Made by a program: the position numbers and the translations under genes
Shown here: positions 40,472-50,120 of the stretch, one piece after another
Layout: each line of letters opens with the position of its first letter
Numbering within the stretch: position 1 is the stretch's first letter
Assembly: GCF_001870485.1 (NCBI RefSeq)
Contig: NZ_MDKE01000005.1
Span: 1 to 64,000 of the forward strand
Direction: 5' to 3'
Source: Oceanisphaera psychrotolerans
GTDB lineage: Bacteria; Pseudomonadota; Gammaproteobacteria; Enterobacterales; Aeromonadaceae
Length of the DNA: 64,000 nucleotides
Notes under the pieces: generated by a model
What the model was told of the DNA's origin: nothing
What the model saw: the letters and a program-made list of their open reading frames with translations, nothing else
The model's database searches: none

Positions 40472-41377
40472 ATGATCACTTTTAAACAGCTGGAAGCCCT
40501 GTTCTGGATCGTTGAGCTGGGCAGCTTCGAAGCGGCGGCCAACAAACTGCATATGTCTCAGTCGGCCATATCCAAACGTATCCAAGAGTTGGAAGACTCC
40601 TTCGATGTACAGATTTTTGACCGTAGCAAGCGCAATGCCCGCTTGTCCGAAAAGGGCCAAGAGCTGTTCGATTACGCCAGGGAGCTGCTGGAACGGCGCG
40701 ATATACTCGTGGATCGTGTCAGTGCAAAGACGGTGCTGGTACGCCGGCTGCGCCTGGGGGTGACGGAGCTGACGGCGTTGACCTGGCTGCCTCAGCTGGT
40801 GGAGGAAATTCGCCGGACCTATCCCAAGGTGCAGATCGAGCCATCGGTTGAGCTTAACAGTGAATTGATACGTAAACTCGGCGATGATCAGCTCGATTTG
40901 ATTGTCGTTCCCGACATGCCCAGCGATGCCCGTTTCGTCAGTACCCCACTGAAGAGCGTGGAAAACGTATGGATGTGTACCCCTTCTCTGGCTCCGCATG
41001 AGGAAGGAATCGGTCTGAAACAACTGGCAGCCTATACGGTACTGACCCAGGGCACTAATTCCGGTACCGGTTTGATCTACGAACGCTGGCTTGCGGAACA
41101 CCAGATACAGTTGCCAAGAACCATCACCAGTCATAATCTGCTGGTTCAGGTGGGGCTCACACTTTCCGGGGTGGGCATCAGTTATTTGCCCAAGGCATGT
41201 TTGGCCCATCTGGTAAAACAGGGGGCCTTGAGCATTGTCGACACCAGTCCGCGATTACCCCGCATTCGCTACGCCGCCCTGCATCGGGCCGATCGGCAGA
41301 TAGGACTGAATCAGCATGTGGCGCAGTTGGCCCAGGAGTGCTGTGATTTTTCCCGGCTGCTGCTGACGGGTAGCTAA
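40472..41377 (+). CDS. LysR-family transcriptional regulator
   Basis: 301 residues. The N-terminal winged helix-turn-helix is clear (FKQLEALFWIVELGSFEAAA, then NKLHMSQSAISKRIQELED, residues 3-62), followed by a periplasmic-binding-like effector domain (about 90-295). It is divergent from the DAACS symporter, 188 bases apart, with a palindrome between. Probably regulates the symporter and perhaps the aminotransferase in response to an amino acid or derivative. Confidence 0.92.
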   Translation: MITFKQLEALFWIVELGSFEAAANKLHMSQSAISKRIQELEDSFDVQIFDRSKRNARLSEKGQELFDYARELLERRDILVDRVSAKTVLVRRLRLGVTELTALTWLPQLVEEIRRTYPKVQIEPSVELNSELIRKLGDDQLDLIVVPDMPSDARFVSTPLKSVENVWMCTPSLAPHEEGIGLKQLAAYTVLTQGTNSGTGLIYERWLAEHQIQLPRTITSHNLLVQVGLTLSGVGISYLPKACLAHLVKQGALSIVDTSPRLPRIRYAALHRADRQIGLNQHVAQLAQECCDFSRLLLTGS

Positions 41378-41437
41378 GCGAAACCTGGCAGTCACGATCG
41401 GTGTTACTTCTCAAGTCAGGAGTTATCTGCTTCTCTC

Positions 41438-41985
41438 GTGAGCCGATCACTCTGGCAAAATTTACCAGAATTTTATGGCCGTTGGCGCCGTGTTTACGTT
41501 CGATATGGTCGTTGGACTCACCAGCTCGCTTGGCTCATGAGAATGGAGAAGTTACCTAGAGGGCTGATTTTGAGCAACTCACTGTTGACAGCAGTATCGT
41601 GTGTGCTCATCAGCACTGTGCAGCAAAAAACAGCGCAGGACGCCGAAGCCATTAGAAAATCAAGGGGACTGACGACTAAAATACACGCAGCCGTTGATGC
41701 TTTGGACAATTCTGTACACTTACCGTTAACTTCAGGACAAGCCTCGGAATACAGAAGAACGGAGGCATTATTGAATGGTTTACGTCAGTTCAAGTCTTGG
41801 TTGGCAAAGACCATGATTTAGAGGCCTTTGTTGAAAGCATTCAGCATGTTGGAGCTGGTGTGGTTATTCGATCGAGAAGGGATCGCCAACAGCCTGGGAC
41901 GCTGGAGAGAGATATCTACAAAGCTCGCCAATTGGTAGAGCGTTTTTCCAAAAACTGAAGCAATCTCGTCGCATTGCGATGAGAT
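41438..41985 (+). pseudogene. Decayed IS5-family transposase
   Basis: Collinear but frame-broken fragments of an IS5-type (DDE) transposase: SLWQNLPEFYGRWRRVYVRY (frame 2, from 41438), LTVDSSIVCAHQHCA (frame 1, near 41580), SRGLTTKIHAAVDALDNSVH (frame 2, near 41660) and VVIRSRRDRQQPGTLERDIY then KARQLVERF (frame 1, near 41860). The catalytic Asp of VDSS and the DALDNSVH region are present, but at least three shifts and a premature stop make it non-functional. Terminal repeats were not found. Confidence 0.8.
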
Positions 41986-41987
41986 TC

Positions 41988-42016
41988 GAACGGCGAAGCC
42001 TTCGGCTTCGCCGTTC
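41988..42016 (-). terminator. Hairpin at the 3' end of dxs
   Basis: 13-bp perfect stem gaacggcgaagcc (41988-42000) / ggcttcgccgttc (42004-42016) with a 3-base loop, 12 bases past the dxs stop. There is no minus-strand U-run, so it may be a weak or bidirectional terminator. Confidence 0.5.
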
Positions 42017-42028
42017 TGCTTTAAGCCA

Positions 42029-43893
42029 TCAGCGCTGCTGATATTCCCGGATGGACTTCACCATGCCGTCGGCATCCAGGCCCAGCTTGGCCAGGATTTG
42101 CTGCTGGCTGCCCTGCTCGATAAAATAATCGGGCAGACCCAGATTCAGCACCGGCACCGGCTTTTTGTGGCGCATCAGGCACTCAAGCACCGCCGAGCCG
42201 GCACCGCCCATGATGGCGTTTTCTTCCACCGTTACCAGCATGTCGTGATCCGCCAGCAACGACAGCAGCAGCGCTTCGTCCAGCGGCTTGACGAAACGCA
42301 TGTCCACCAGGGTGGCATCCAGCTGCCCGGCGGCGGCCTCGGCCTCGGCCAGCAGGGTGCCGAAGTTCAGTATGGCGAGCTTGCTGCCTGGCGGATCACC
42401 CGGCCCTTGCCCAGCTCAAGTTGCGTCATCTGCGCCTGGATGACCGAGCCGCAACCGTTGCCACGGGGGTAACGCACCGCCGCCGGACCCTGGTGCTGAT
42501 AACCGGTATAGAGCATCTGCCGGCATTCGTTTTCGTCTGCCGGGGTCATGATCACCATGTTGGGCACGGTGCGCATGAAGCTCAGATCGAAGGCGCCCTG
42601 GTGAGTGGGGCCGTCGGCGCCGACGATGCCGGCCCGGTCGATGGCAAACAGCACGTCCAGATCCTGCAGCGCAACATCGTGGATCAGCTGATCGTAGGCC
42701 CGTTGCAGAAAGGTGGAGTAAATGGCCACGACCGGTTTCTTGCCCTCGATGGCGAGGCCCGCGGCCAGGGTTACCGCATGCTGTTCGGCGATGGCCACAT
42801 CGAAATAGCGTTTGGGAAATTCCCGCGAAAAGCGCACCAGGCCGGAGCCTTCGCGCATGGCCGGGGTAATGGCCATCAGCTTGTCATCGGCCTTGGCCAT
42901 GTCGCACAGCCAGTTGCCGAAAATGGTGGAATAGCTGGGTCCGGAGGACGCGCTCTTGGGCAGCACGTTTTCGGCCGGATCGAATTTGGGTACGCCGTGA
43001 TAGCCGATGGGATCCTGCTCGGCCGGCAGATAGCCCTTGCCCTTGCGGGTCATGATGTGCAGAAACTGTGGGCCCTTGAGCTTGCGCATGTTGCGCAGGG
43101 TCTCGACCAGAACGTTGATGTCGTGACCGTCGATGGGGCCGACATAATTGAAGCCGAACTCTTCAAACAGGGTGCCGGGAATGACCATGCCCTTGAGGTG
43201 TTCTTCGGTGCGCCGGGCCAGCTCTTTCAGCGGCGGCAGTATCTCCAGTGCCTTCTTGCCGCCTTCGCGCAGGCTGCTGTACAGCGAGCCGGACATGATC
43301 CGCGCCAGATGATTGTTGAGCGCGCCGACATTCTCCGAAATCGACATCTCGTTGTCGTTGAGGATCACCAGCATGTCTTTGTGAATATCACCGGCGTGAT
43401 TCAATGCCTCGAACGCCATGCCGGCGGTAATGGCGCCGTCACCGATAATGGCGGCAACCTTGCGGCCTTTCTGCTCCTGACTGGCGGCGATGGCCATACC
43501 AAGGGCCGCACCGATGCTGGTGCTGGAATGACCGACACTCAGGGTGTCGTATTCGCTCTCGTCCCGCCAGGGAAAGGGGTGCAGGCCCTGATACTGGCGG
43601 ATGCTGCCCATGCGTTCGCGCCGACCGGTGAGGATCTTGTGCGGGTAGGCCTGGTGGCCAACGTCCCATACCAGACGATCGAAGGGGGTGTTGTAGACGT
43701 AGTGCAGGGCCACGGTCAGCTCTACCACGCCGAGGCCGGAGGCCAGGTGGCCGCTACTGCGGCTGACCGAATGCAGCAGGTAGGATCTCAGCTCGTCGCA
43801 CAGGGCGGGCAATCGCTCCTGGGGCAGGCTGCGCAGTTCGTCGGGCAGATTGGCCAGCGCCAGGGTCGGGTAATCGGCAATATTCAGACTCAT
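42029..43893 (-). CDS. dxs: 1-deoxy-D-xylulose-5-phosphate synthase (frameshift at about 42390)
   Basis: TPP enzyme that condenses pyruvate and glyceraldehyde 3-phosphate, first step of the MEP isoprenoid route. The first 500 residues carry [20 protein letters not shown]-like, TPP motif [18 protein letters not shown] and [20 protein letters not shown]. The frame then ends early (ASSPY stop at 42367), and the proper C-terminus [14 protein letters not shown]...REYQQR continues one frame away to 42029. One added G in CAG|GCAGC (minus strand, near 42388-42392) yields [12 protein letters not shown] and 621 residues (E. coli 620). Upstream ispA is 21 bases away. Confidence 0.95.
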
Positions 43894-43914
43894 AAGCTTA
43901 TTATTATCCTCGCC

Positions 43915-44805
43915 CTAGTAGTCGCGTTTAACGATGTAGTGAGCGAATGCTTCCAGTGTTTGAGTTGGATAGGGGATATCAGCCAGCGCCGACAATGCCT
44001 GCTGGTGCAGTTCGTCCGCCAGCCGGCGGGCACCGTCGAGGCCGAGCAGAGCCGGGTAGGTGCTTTTTTGCTGCACCAGATCCTTGCCCTGGGTTTTGCC
44101 CAGGGTCTGGGTGTCGGCGGTGATATCCAGAATATCGTCCTGTACCTGAAACGCCAGGCCGATGGCGTCGGCATAATGGCTGAGTGCGGTCAGGTGTGTT
44201 TCTTCCATGTTGTCGGCACAGAGTGCGCCCAAACGCACGGCGGCACGGATCAGGGCGCCGGTCTTGTGGCGATGCAGGCGTTCCAGGGTGGCACGGTCGA
44301 TGGCCTTGCCTTCACTCATCATATCCAGTGCCTGGCCGCCGCACATGCCGCCATAGCCGCTGGCCCGGGCCAGCTCCTGCACCATGCGCAGGCGGCGATC
44401 GGCGCCGAGCGAGCCCTGATGCGAGCTGATCAGCTCGAAGGCCAGCGTCTGCAGTGCATCGCCGGCCAGAATGGCGGTGGCCTCGCTAAAGGCCTTGTGC
44501 ACCGTTGGCTGGCCCCGGCGCAGATCGTCGTCGTCCATGGCCGGCAGATCGTCATGGATCAATGAATAGGCGTGAATGCATTCCACCGCGGCGGCGGCGG
44601 CGTCCAGCGCCGCCGTATCGGCCTGGCCCAGCAGCTCGCCACTGGCGTACACCAGCATGGGACGCACTCTTTTACCGCCCTGCAACAGGCCGTACTCCAT
44701 GGCGGCTTTAAGCTCGGGGGCCAGCTCGTCGAGGCTCTGGATGGCCTCGGTCAGTACCCGCGCGATACGCTCCTGATAGTGTTGCTGCAACGGAATCGAG
44801 GCCAC
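43915..44805 (-). CDS. ispA: Farnesyl diphosphate synthase (geranyltranstransferase)
   Basis: 296 residues, all-helical prenyltransferase. It condenses isopentenyl diphosphate with dimethylallyl and geranyl diphosphates. Both aspartate-rich motifs are present: HDDLPAMDDDDLRRG (residues 84-98) and the second at FQVQDDILDIT (about 222-232); the substrate-binding GGKRVRP is at 43-49. It lies between xseB (1 base upstream) and dxs, a conserved order. Confidence 0.97.
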   Translation of the reverse strand: MASIPLQQHYQERIARVLTEAIQSLDELAPELKAAMEYGLLQGGKRVRPMLVYASGELLGQADTAALDAAAAAVECIHAYSLIHDDLPAMDDDDLRRGQPTVHKAFSEATAILAGDALQTLAFELISSHQGSLGADRRLRMVQELARASGYGGMCGGQALDMMSEGKAIDRATLERLHRHKTGALIRAAVRLGALCADNMEETHLTALSHYADAIGLAFQVQDDILDITADTQTLGKTQGKDLVQQKSTYPALLGLDGARRLADELHQQALSALADIPYPTQTLEAFAHYIVKRDY

Positions 44806-44806
44806 T

Positions 44807-45058
44807 TCAGCGTTCCTCCTGACCCGGCGAAAAGGCCAGTAGCCGCTCTTCGTCCTGCTGCAGCAGTATCTGTACCTGCTGTTCGGCCTGGGTCAGCTTG
44901 TGCTGGCCGGCCCGCACCAGTTGAATGCCACGCTCGAATGACTTGAGCGACTGTTCCAGGCTCAGGTCACCTTCTTCCAGCTGGTTTACCAGATCTTCCA
45001 GTTCTGCGAGGGCGCTTTCAAAATCCATATTTTCCGGTTTTTTGGTAGCCACGGGCAT
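44807..45058 (-). CDS. xseB: Exodeoxyribonuclease VII small subunit
   Basis: 83 residues: ENMDFESALAELEDLVNQLE, then GDLSLEQSLKSFERGIQLV, the conserved helical hairpin of XseB. With XseA it degrades single-stranded DNA. xseA is not in the window, as is common. The start (45058) matches the E. coli N-terminus; AGAGG touches it directly, so a downstream start near residue 11 is possible. Confidence 0.93.
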   Translation of the reverse strand: MPVATKKPENMDFESALAELEDLVNQLEEGDLSLEQSLKSFERGIQLVRAGQHKLTQAEQQVQILLQQDEERLLAFSPGQEER

Positions 45059-45275
45059 CCTCTGTCATTAGGCGGCAAAATGGGGGGCAATAGTAACATT
45101 CTCGTTCCGCTTTTGGCGAAACATATAGATGTCGTCATCGGCCCGATCCCGGTTCGGGGTCAAGGATTTTTCGATCTTGCCGATAACACCAACAGCGACA
45201 AGCCACGCCCTAACAAGGTAATATTGGCGCCGTTTATGTCCGCAATAACATGCAATCACCAATGAGGACTTTGCT

Positions 45276-46031
45276 TTGGATCTGGCAACGATTATCGGAT
45301 TGATCGGTGGAATGGCCTTTGTTGGCATGGCAATGGTGCTGGGAGGCAGCCTCGGTCTCTATGTGGACGTACCATCGATTTTTATTGTGTTGATCGGCTC
45401 CCTGTTCGTGGTGATGATGAAGTTCAATCTGGGCCAGTTTCTGGGAGCGGCGAAGGTGGCGGCCAAGGCCTTCATGTTCAAGCTGGAAAAACCCGAAGAG
45501 CTGATCGAGCGGGTGGTGGTGCTGGCCGACTCGGCGCGAAAAGGCGGCTTCCTGGCACTGGAAGAGGCGGAAATCACCAATCCCTTCCTGCAAAAGGCGG
45601 TGGACATGCTGGTGGACGGTCATGAGCAGAATGTGGTGAAGGCGGCGCTGGAAAAAGACATCGATCTCACCGCCGAACGGCAGGAGCAGGGAGCGAAAAT
45701 CTTTCGGGCACTGGGCGATGTGGCCCCGGCCATGGGCATGATCGGCACCCTGATCGGTCTGGTGGCCATGCTGGCGAACATGGATGATCCCAAGGCCATC
45801 GGCCCGGCGATGGCGATTGCGCTGCTGACCACCCTTTATGGCGCCATGCTGGCCAATATGGTGGCCCTGCCCATCGCCGACAAGCTTGAGCTGCGCTCCG
45901 GGGAAGAGCGGCTTAACCGCACCCTGATCCTGGATGCGGTGCTGGGGATCCAGGACGGGCAGAATCCGCGGGTACTACAGGGACTGCTGGAAAACTACCT
46001 GGCCGACAGCAAGCGGCAGAAGGAGGAGTAG
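45276..46031 (+). CDS. pomA: Na+-driven flagellar stator protein PomA (MotA family)
   Basis: 251 residues with four membrane segments. Highly similar in pattern to Vibrio PomA: MDLATIIGLIGGMAFVGMAM, RKGGFLALEEAEI (cytoplasmic loop with rotor-contacting charges), ALGDVAPAMGMIGTLIGLVA and LTTLYGAMLANMVALPIADK. The start is TTG at 45276 with GAGGA 7-8 bases upstream. It pairs with PomB to form the stator ion channel. Divergent from xseB, and overlaps pomB by one base. Confidence 0.93.
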   Translation: MDLATIIGLIGGMAFVGMAMVLGGSLGLYVDVPSIFIVLIGSLFVVMMKFNLGQFLGAAKVAAKAFMFKLEKPEELIERVVVLADSARKGGFLALEEAEITNPFLQKAVDMLVDGHEQNVVKAALEKDIDLTAERQEQGAKIFRALGDVAPAMGMIGTLIGLVAMLANMDDPKAIGPAMAIALLTTLYGAMLANMVALPIADKLELRSGEERLNRTLILDAVLGIQDGQNPRVLQGLLENYLADSKRQKEE

Positions 46032-46924
46032 TGGCGAAGAAGAGCAAGCCCCAACCGGCCGGTGCGCCGGCCTGGATGGCGACTTTTGCCGATCTGGCCA
46101 CCATCCTGATGAGCTTTTTCGTGTTGCTGCTGGCCTTTGCCGAAATGGACGTGCTCAAGTTCAAACAGGTGTCCGGCAGCATGAAATATGCCTTCGGGGT
46201 ACAGAATCTGATCGAGGCGGACGGCATTCCCAAGGGGACCTCGGTCATCGCCCTGGAATTCAGGCCCGGTCAGCCGCAACCGACGCCGATCGACATGATC
46301 ATGCAGCATACTACCGACTCAACGCAGGCCGAGCTGGACTTCCAGCCGGGAGAGCAGGACCGTTCTGCGGGCGAGGGCCGGGAAAGCGGCAAGCTCAATG
46401 GCGGGGAGCCGGAGGAGGTGGCGCCGACGGAGCAGCAGATGGTGATATTTGCCGAGGCCCTGGCCGAGGAACTCAGTCAGTCCATAGAGCAGGATGCCAT
46501 CGAGATAGAAGCACTGGGACAGCAGGTGATCATCCGCATCAAGGAAAATGCTTCTTTCTCGGCGGGATCCGCCTTTTTGCAGCCCCAGTTCTGGCCGGTG
46601 GTGCGTCAAATTGGCGAGCTGCTCAAGGATGTTCCCGGCGAGATCCTGGTGTCGGGTCATACCGACGATATCCAGACCAGCAACGAGCTGTTTCGCTCCA
46701 ACTGGGAACTGTCGGCCCAGCGGGCGCTGGCGGTGGCAGAACGGTTGTTGCGGGTAGATGGCTTCGAAAGCGAGCGCATGGTGGTGCTGGGCATGGCAGG
46801 AACCCGGCCGCTGGAGCCCAACGATACTTCCGAAAACCGGCGCCGCAACCGGCGGGTGGAGATCACCATTTCTCAGGGTAAACCCAAGTTTTCACCGCCG
46901 TTGGATCTGCTCGCTCCCCAGTAA
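46031..46924 (+). CDS. pomB: Flagellar stator protein PomB/MotB
   Basis: 297 residues. Single N-terminal membrane helix (ATFADLATILMSFFVLLLAF) with the ion-binding Asp21, then a plug/linker and a C-terminal OmpA-like peptidoglycan-binding domain (ILVSGHTDDIQTSNELFRSN; RRVEITIS). The start is GTG at 46031, overlapping the pomA TAG by one base, with AGGAG about 8 bases upstream. The pairing with a PomA-type partner suggests Na+ coupling. Confidence 0.93.
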   Translation: MAKKSKPQPAGAPAWMATFADLATILMSFFVLLLAFAEMDVLKFKQVSGSMKYAFGVQNLIEADGIPKGTSVIALEFRPGQPQPTPIDMIMQHTTDSTQAELDFQPGEQDRSAGEGRESGKLNGGEPEEVAPTEQQMVIFAEALAEELSQSIEQDAIEIEALGQQVIIRIKENASFSAGSAFLQPQFWPVVRQIGELLKDVPGEILVSGHTDDIQTSNELFRSNWELSAQRALAVAERLLRVDGFESERMVVLGMAGTRPLEPNDTSENRRRNRRVEITISQGKPKFSPPLDLLAPQ

Positions 46925-46982
46925 AATACGAGAGGGGGCAGTGGCCAGGCGCTATTCAGTTGCCGTTATTATTTGAGCAAAG

Positions 46983-47021
46983 GCCCGGCATTGTCGTGTA
47001 TAATGCCGGGCTTTCGTTTTT
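46983..47021 (+). terminator. Terminator of pomAB
   Basis: Stem gcccggcatt (46983-46992) / aatgccgggc (47002-47011), 9-base loop, then tttcgttttt. Confidence 0.9.
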
Positions 47022-47060
47022 GTGTTGTTCTACTTTTGCTGTTCTAGGCGTACCGAATTT

Positions 47061-48509
47061 ATGAAATTTATTATCAAGCTGCATCCAGAAATCACCATCA
47101 AGAGCAAGTCGGTGCGCCAGCGCATGAGCAAGATCTTGCAGAGCAATATCCGTAATGTGCTCAAGCCTCTGGATGAGAATATCAAAATCCGGTCCGACTG
47201 GGACAAGCTGATTGTCCGCACCAATATCCTGACCGAACCCCATCGTCTGGCCATGATAGAAGCGCTGGCCTGTATTCCGGGTATTCAGTCGTTTCTGGAA
47301 GTCAAAGAGTGCAAGGTGGAGTCACTGGACGAGATCCTGACCCTGACCGAAGAGATGTTCGGTGACAAGCTGGCCGGTAAAACCTTCTGTGTACGCGCCA
47401 AGCGCCGGGGCCAGCAGTCGTTCAGCTCGCTGGATGTGGAACGTTACGTGGGAGGCGGCCTTAACCAGCGCTGTGAGACCGGCGGGGTCAGGCTGAAGAA
47501 TCCGGATGTGCAGGTGAATCTGGAGCTGGACGGCGAACGCCTCTATCTGGTCAGCGACCAGCATGCGGGCATGGGCGGCTACCCCATCGCCACTCAGGAA
47601 AGCGTGCTCAGCCTGATGTCCGGCGGCTATGACTCCGGCGTGTCATCCTATCAGTTCATCAAGCGGGGCAGCCGGGTACATTACTGTTTCTTCAACCTCG
47701 GTGGTGCGGAGCACGAAGCGGGCGTCCGTGAAGTGGTGTACTACCTATGGAAGAAATTCGGCTCTTCGCACCGGGTCAAGTTTATCTCTGTTCCCTTCGA
47801 GGAAGTGGTCGGCGAAATTCTGGCGAAGGTTGATAACGGCCACATGGGCGTGGTGCTGAAGCGGATGATGATGCGTGCCGGTGCCGCCGTGGCCGAAAAG
47901 CTGGCGATCAACGCGTTGGTCACCGGTGAGTCCATGGGCCAGGTATCCAGCCAGACGGTCACCAACCTCAACGTGATCGACAGAGTGACCGACACCCTGA
48001 TACTGCGGCCGCTGATCGCCGCCGACAAGCAGGACATCATCGACGTGGCCCGCCAGATTGGCACCGCTCCCTATGCCGAGAAGATGCCGGAATACTGTGG
48101 CGTGATTTCCAAGAGCCCCACCATCAAGGCCAAGTTGTCCAAGGTGGAGCACGAAGAAGCCAACTTCGATTTTGGCGTGCTCGACACCGCCATCCAGGCT
48201 TCTTTTGTGGAAGATGTGCGTAAGCTGGAACAAAAGTGGGAACTGCCGGAAGTGGAGTTCAGCCAGGGGGCCGATGTGGCCGAGGTGATCCTCGACATTC
48301 GCGCTCCGGAAGAAGAAGAAGAAGCGCCGCTGACCGTGCCCGGCCATAAAGTCGTCACCATGCCGTTTTTCAAGCTGGCCAGTCAGTTTACCGAGCTGGA
48401 TCCCGACAAAACCTATCTGCTGTATTGCGCCCGGGGAGTGATGAGCCGCTTGCAGGCTATTCACCTCAAGGAGCAGGGCTTCGACAACGTCAAGGTATAC
48501 AAGCCTTAA
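47061..48509 (+). CDS. thiI: tRNA 4-thiouridine synthase / thiazole sulfur carrier ThiI
   Basis: 482 residues, the E. coli length. It has an N-terminal ferredoxin-like/THUMP domain (about 1-165), a PP-loop ATPase domain with SLMSGGYDSGVSSYQF (about 190-205) and a C-terminal rhodanese domain ending LLYCARGVMSRLQA, where the cysteine is residue 456, the known persulfide-carrying position. It makes s4U8 in tRNA and supplies sulfur for the thiamine thiazole. The start is MKFIIKLHPEITIKSK at 47061; an earlier in-frame start lies in the pomAB terminator. Confidence 0.97.
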   Translation: MKFIIKLHPEITIKSKSVRQRMSKILQSNIRNVLKPLDENIKIRSDWDKLIVRTNILTEPHRLAMIEALACIPGIQSFLEVKECKVESLDEILTLTEEMFGDKLAGKTFCVRAKRRGQQSFSSLDVERYVGGGLNQRCETGGVRLKNPDVQVNLELDGERLYLVSDQHAGMGGYPIATQESVLSLMSGGYDSGVSSYQFIKRGSRVHYCFFNLGGAEHEAGVREVVYYLWKKFGSSHRVKFISVPFEEVVGEILAKVDNGHMGVVLKRMMMRAGAAVAEKLAINALVTGESMGQVSSQTVTNLNVIDRVTDTLILRPLIAADKQDIIDVARQIGTAPYAEKMPEYCGVISKSPTIKAKLSKVEHEEANFDFGVLDTAIQASFVEDVRKLEQKWELPEVEFSQGADVAEVILDIRAPEEEEEAPLTVPGHKVVTMPFFKLASQFTELDPDKTYLLYCARGVMSRLQAIHLKEQGFDNVKVYKP

Positions 48510-48513
48510 TTCA

Positions 48514-48600
48514 GAGGGGGAGGCGTGAGGAGTGAGGTGAAAAACCCGTTCTTCCCGCCGCCCCTCACGATGCCCGCCTTACCCCTCAGATGCTCCTGCC
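48514..48600. repeat. Low-complexity purine/pyrimidine strand-switch element
   Basis: gaggcgtgaggagtgaggtg is followed about 25 bases later by cccctcacg and ttacccctca, so G/A-rich and C/T-rich segments face each other and could pair imperfectly. It lies between the converging thiI and panE genes, the place where termination from both sides is needed. Confidence 0.45.
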
Positions 48601-49494
48601 TTATCCGCCTCTGCGCTTTATCTCCCGATAGAGCTGGCTGCTGACCGGCACCGGCTGCGTACCGGCATGGGCCAGGATGTAGCCGGTAATGTAATCATTC
48701 TCGGTTTTGCGACCGTGGACCAGATCCTGATGCATGGACGAATAGTTGGTCGCGGTCAGCTCAATGACCTGCTGCAGCCGGCGGCGAAATGCGTCCTGGC
48801 TTTCGGTTTCGCCAAGGTTCGCCATCACCTGAAAGACCTCTTCGCTCAGCTGTTCCAGCACATCGGCATAGCGGGGTTCCAGCAGCTGACCGTTGCGGAT
48901 ATTGTGGCAGGCGGTGAGCGGGTTGATCACCGCATTGATGCTCAGCTTGCGATGCTGGTGCAGCCGGATGTCTTCACTCCACTCGGCATGCCCCAGCGCC
49001 GCCGATAAGGGTTTGACCAGGTGAGCCCATGCGTGGGCCGCCTCGTTCAGCGGCCCCAGCCAGGTTTCCCCCTTGCCGGTATGGCGTACCAGCCAGTCGC
49101 CTTCTTTCATGGCGCCGTGGCTGCTGACGCCGGCAATCAGCGGATTATGGGGGAACAGTTCCTGTACCTGTTCGGCGGCGCCCAGGCCATTGTGCAACAG
49201 CACTATAGGCGCCGTGGTGGGCAGCTGCTGCAATCCTGTTAACGCGTCCACTACCTGATAGGCCTTGGTGAATACCAGCAGGCATTCCGCCTGCCGGGCC
49301 TGCTCGGCAAAGCGGGGCTGCGTCTGGATCAGCTGGTGGCGGCCACCGAGGGTGATCATGTCCAGACTGGGGTGAAAATGGCTACGGTGACGCTCCGACA
49401 GCATCAAGGCGACCCGTTCGCCTCGCTGGCGCAGCAGGCCCGCCATCACACAACCCAGGGCGCCGGCCCCGAGAATGGTCCATTCCGTCATCAC
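48601..49494 (-). CDS. panE: 2-dehydropantoate 2-reductase
   Basis: 297 residues. The Rossmann fold starts WTILGAGALGCVMAGLLRQR (GxGxxG), then LLVFTKAYQVVDAL and IVLLHNGLGAAEQV. The catalytic Lys and Asn are in LHQHRKLSINAVINPLTA, with the C-terminal TNYSSMHQDLVHGRKTENDY. It reduces ketopantoate to pantoate with NADPH. Start ATGATG at 49494/49491. It is divergent from yajQ. Confidence 0.93.
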   Translation of the reverse strand: MMTEWTILGAGALGCVMAGLLRQRGERVALMLSERHRSHFHPSLDMITLGGRHQLIQTQPRFAEQARQAECLLVFTKAYQVVDALTGLQQLPTTAPIVLLHNGLGAAEQVQELFPHNPLIAGVSSHGAMKEGDWLVRHTGKGETWLGPLNEAAHAWAHLVKPLSAALGHAEWSEDIRLHQHRKLSINAVINPLTACHNIRNGQLLEPRYADVLEQLSEEVFQVMANLGETESQDAFRRRLQQVIELTATNYSSMHQDLVHGRKTENDYITGYILAHAGTQPVPVSSQLYREIKRRGG

Positions 49495-49619
49495 TCTATC
49501 CCCTGAATTTTGTTATTATCATGCTTTGTTTGAGCCTATACGTTAGCCGCGAAGCGCCGTCGTTACCAGAGCGTTTTTTTATCGCTGCCGGTTAACAAAA
49601 CCGTTTTTAAGGAGTCAGG

Positions 49620-50102
49620 ATGCCGTCTTTTGATATTGTGTCTGAAGTAGAGATGAATGAAGTTCGCAATGCGGTGGAAAACGCCAACCGGGAGCTGGAT
49701 ACCCGCTTCGATTTTCGCGGAGTCGAGGCCAGCTTCGAGCTGAAGGACGACAAGGTCAAACTGAGTGCCGATGCGGAACTTCAGCTGCAGCAGATGCGGG
49801 ATATGCTGCGGGGGGCCTTGATCAAGCGGGGCATCGATGTCCGGGTGCTGGATCCGGGTAGCATAGTGCGCTCGGGCAAGCGTCATATTCAGGAGCTGGG
49901 TTTCAGGCAGGGTATCGACACGGCTCTCGCCAAGAAGCTGGTCAAGCAGATAAAGGACAGCAAGATCAAGGTGCAGGCGTCCATTCAGGGCGAACAGCTG
50001 CGGGTGACCGGCAAGAAGCGGGACGATCTGCAGCAGGTGATGGCGCTGCTGCGCCAGGGCGAGCAGGAGCAGCCGCTGCAGTTCAACAATTTCCGGGATT
50101 GA
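49620..50102 (+). CDS. yajQ: YajQ family nucleotide-binding protein
   Basis: 160 residues: [39 protein letters not shown] and [20 protein letters not shown]. The family has been reported to bind c-di-GMP in Xanthomonas and to bind nucleotides in others; the role here is unproven. In this genome it could sense the product of SiaD, but that is speculation. An AAGGAG site is just upstream. Confidence 0.94.
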   Translation: MPSFDIVSEVEMNEVRNAVENANRELDTRFDFRGVEASFELKDDKVKLSADAELQLQQMRDMLRGALIKRGIDVRVLDPGSIVRSGKRHIQELGFRQGIDTALAKKLVKQIKDSKIKVQASIQGEQLRVTGKKRDDLQQVMALLRQGEQEQPLQFNNFRD

Positions 50103-50120
50103 GACGCCGACGCTTTTCCT

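Noticed and set aside
42421-44565. 714-residue plus-strand frame opposite dxs and ispA
   Set aside because: It spans two well-identified minus-strand genes and has shadow-type composition.
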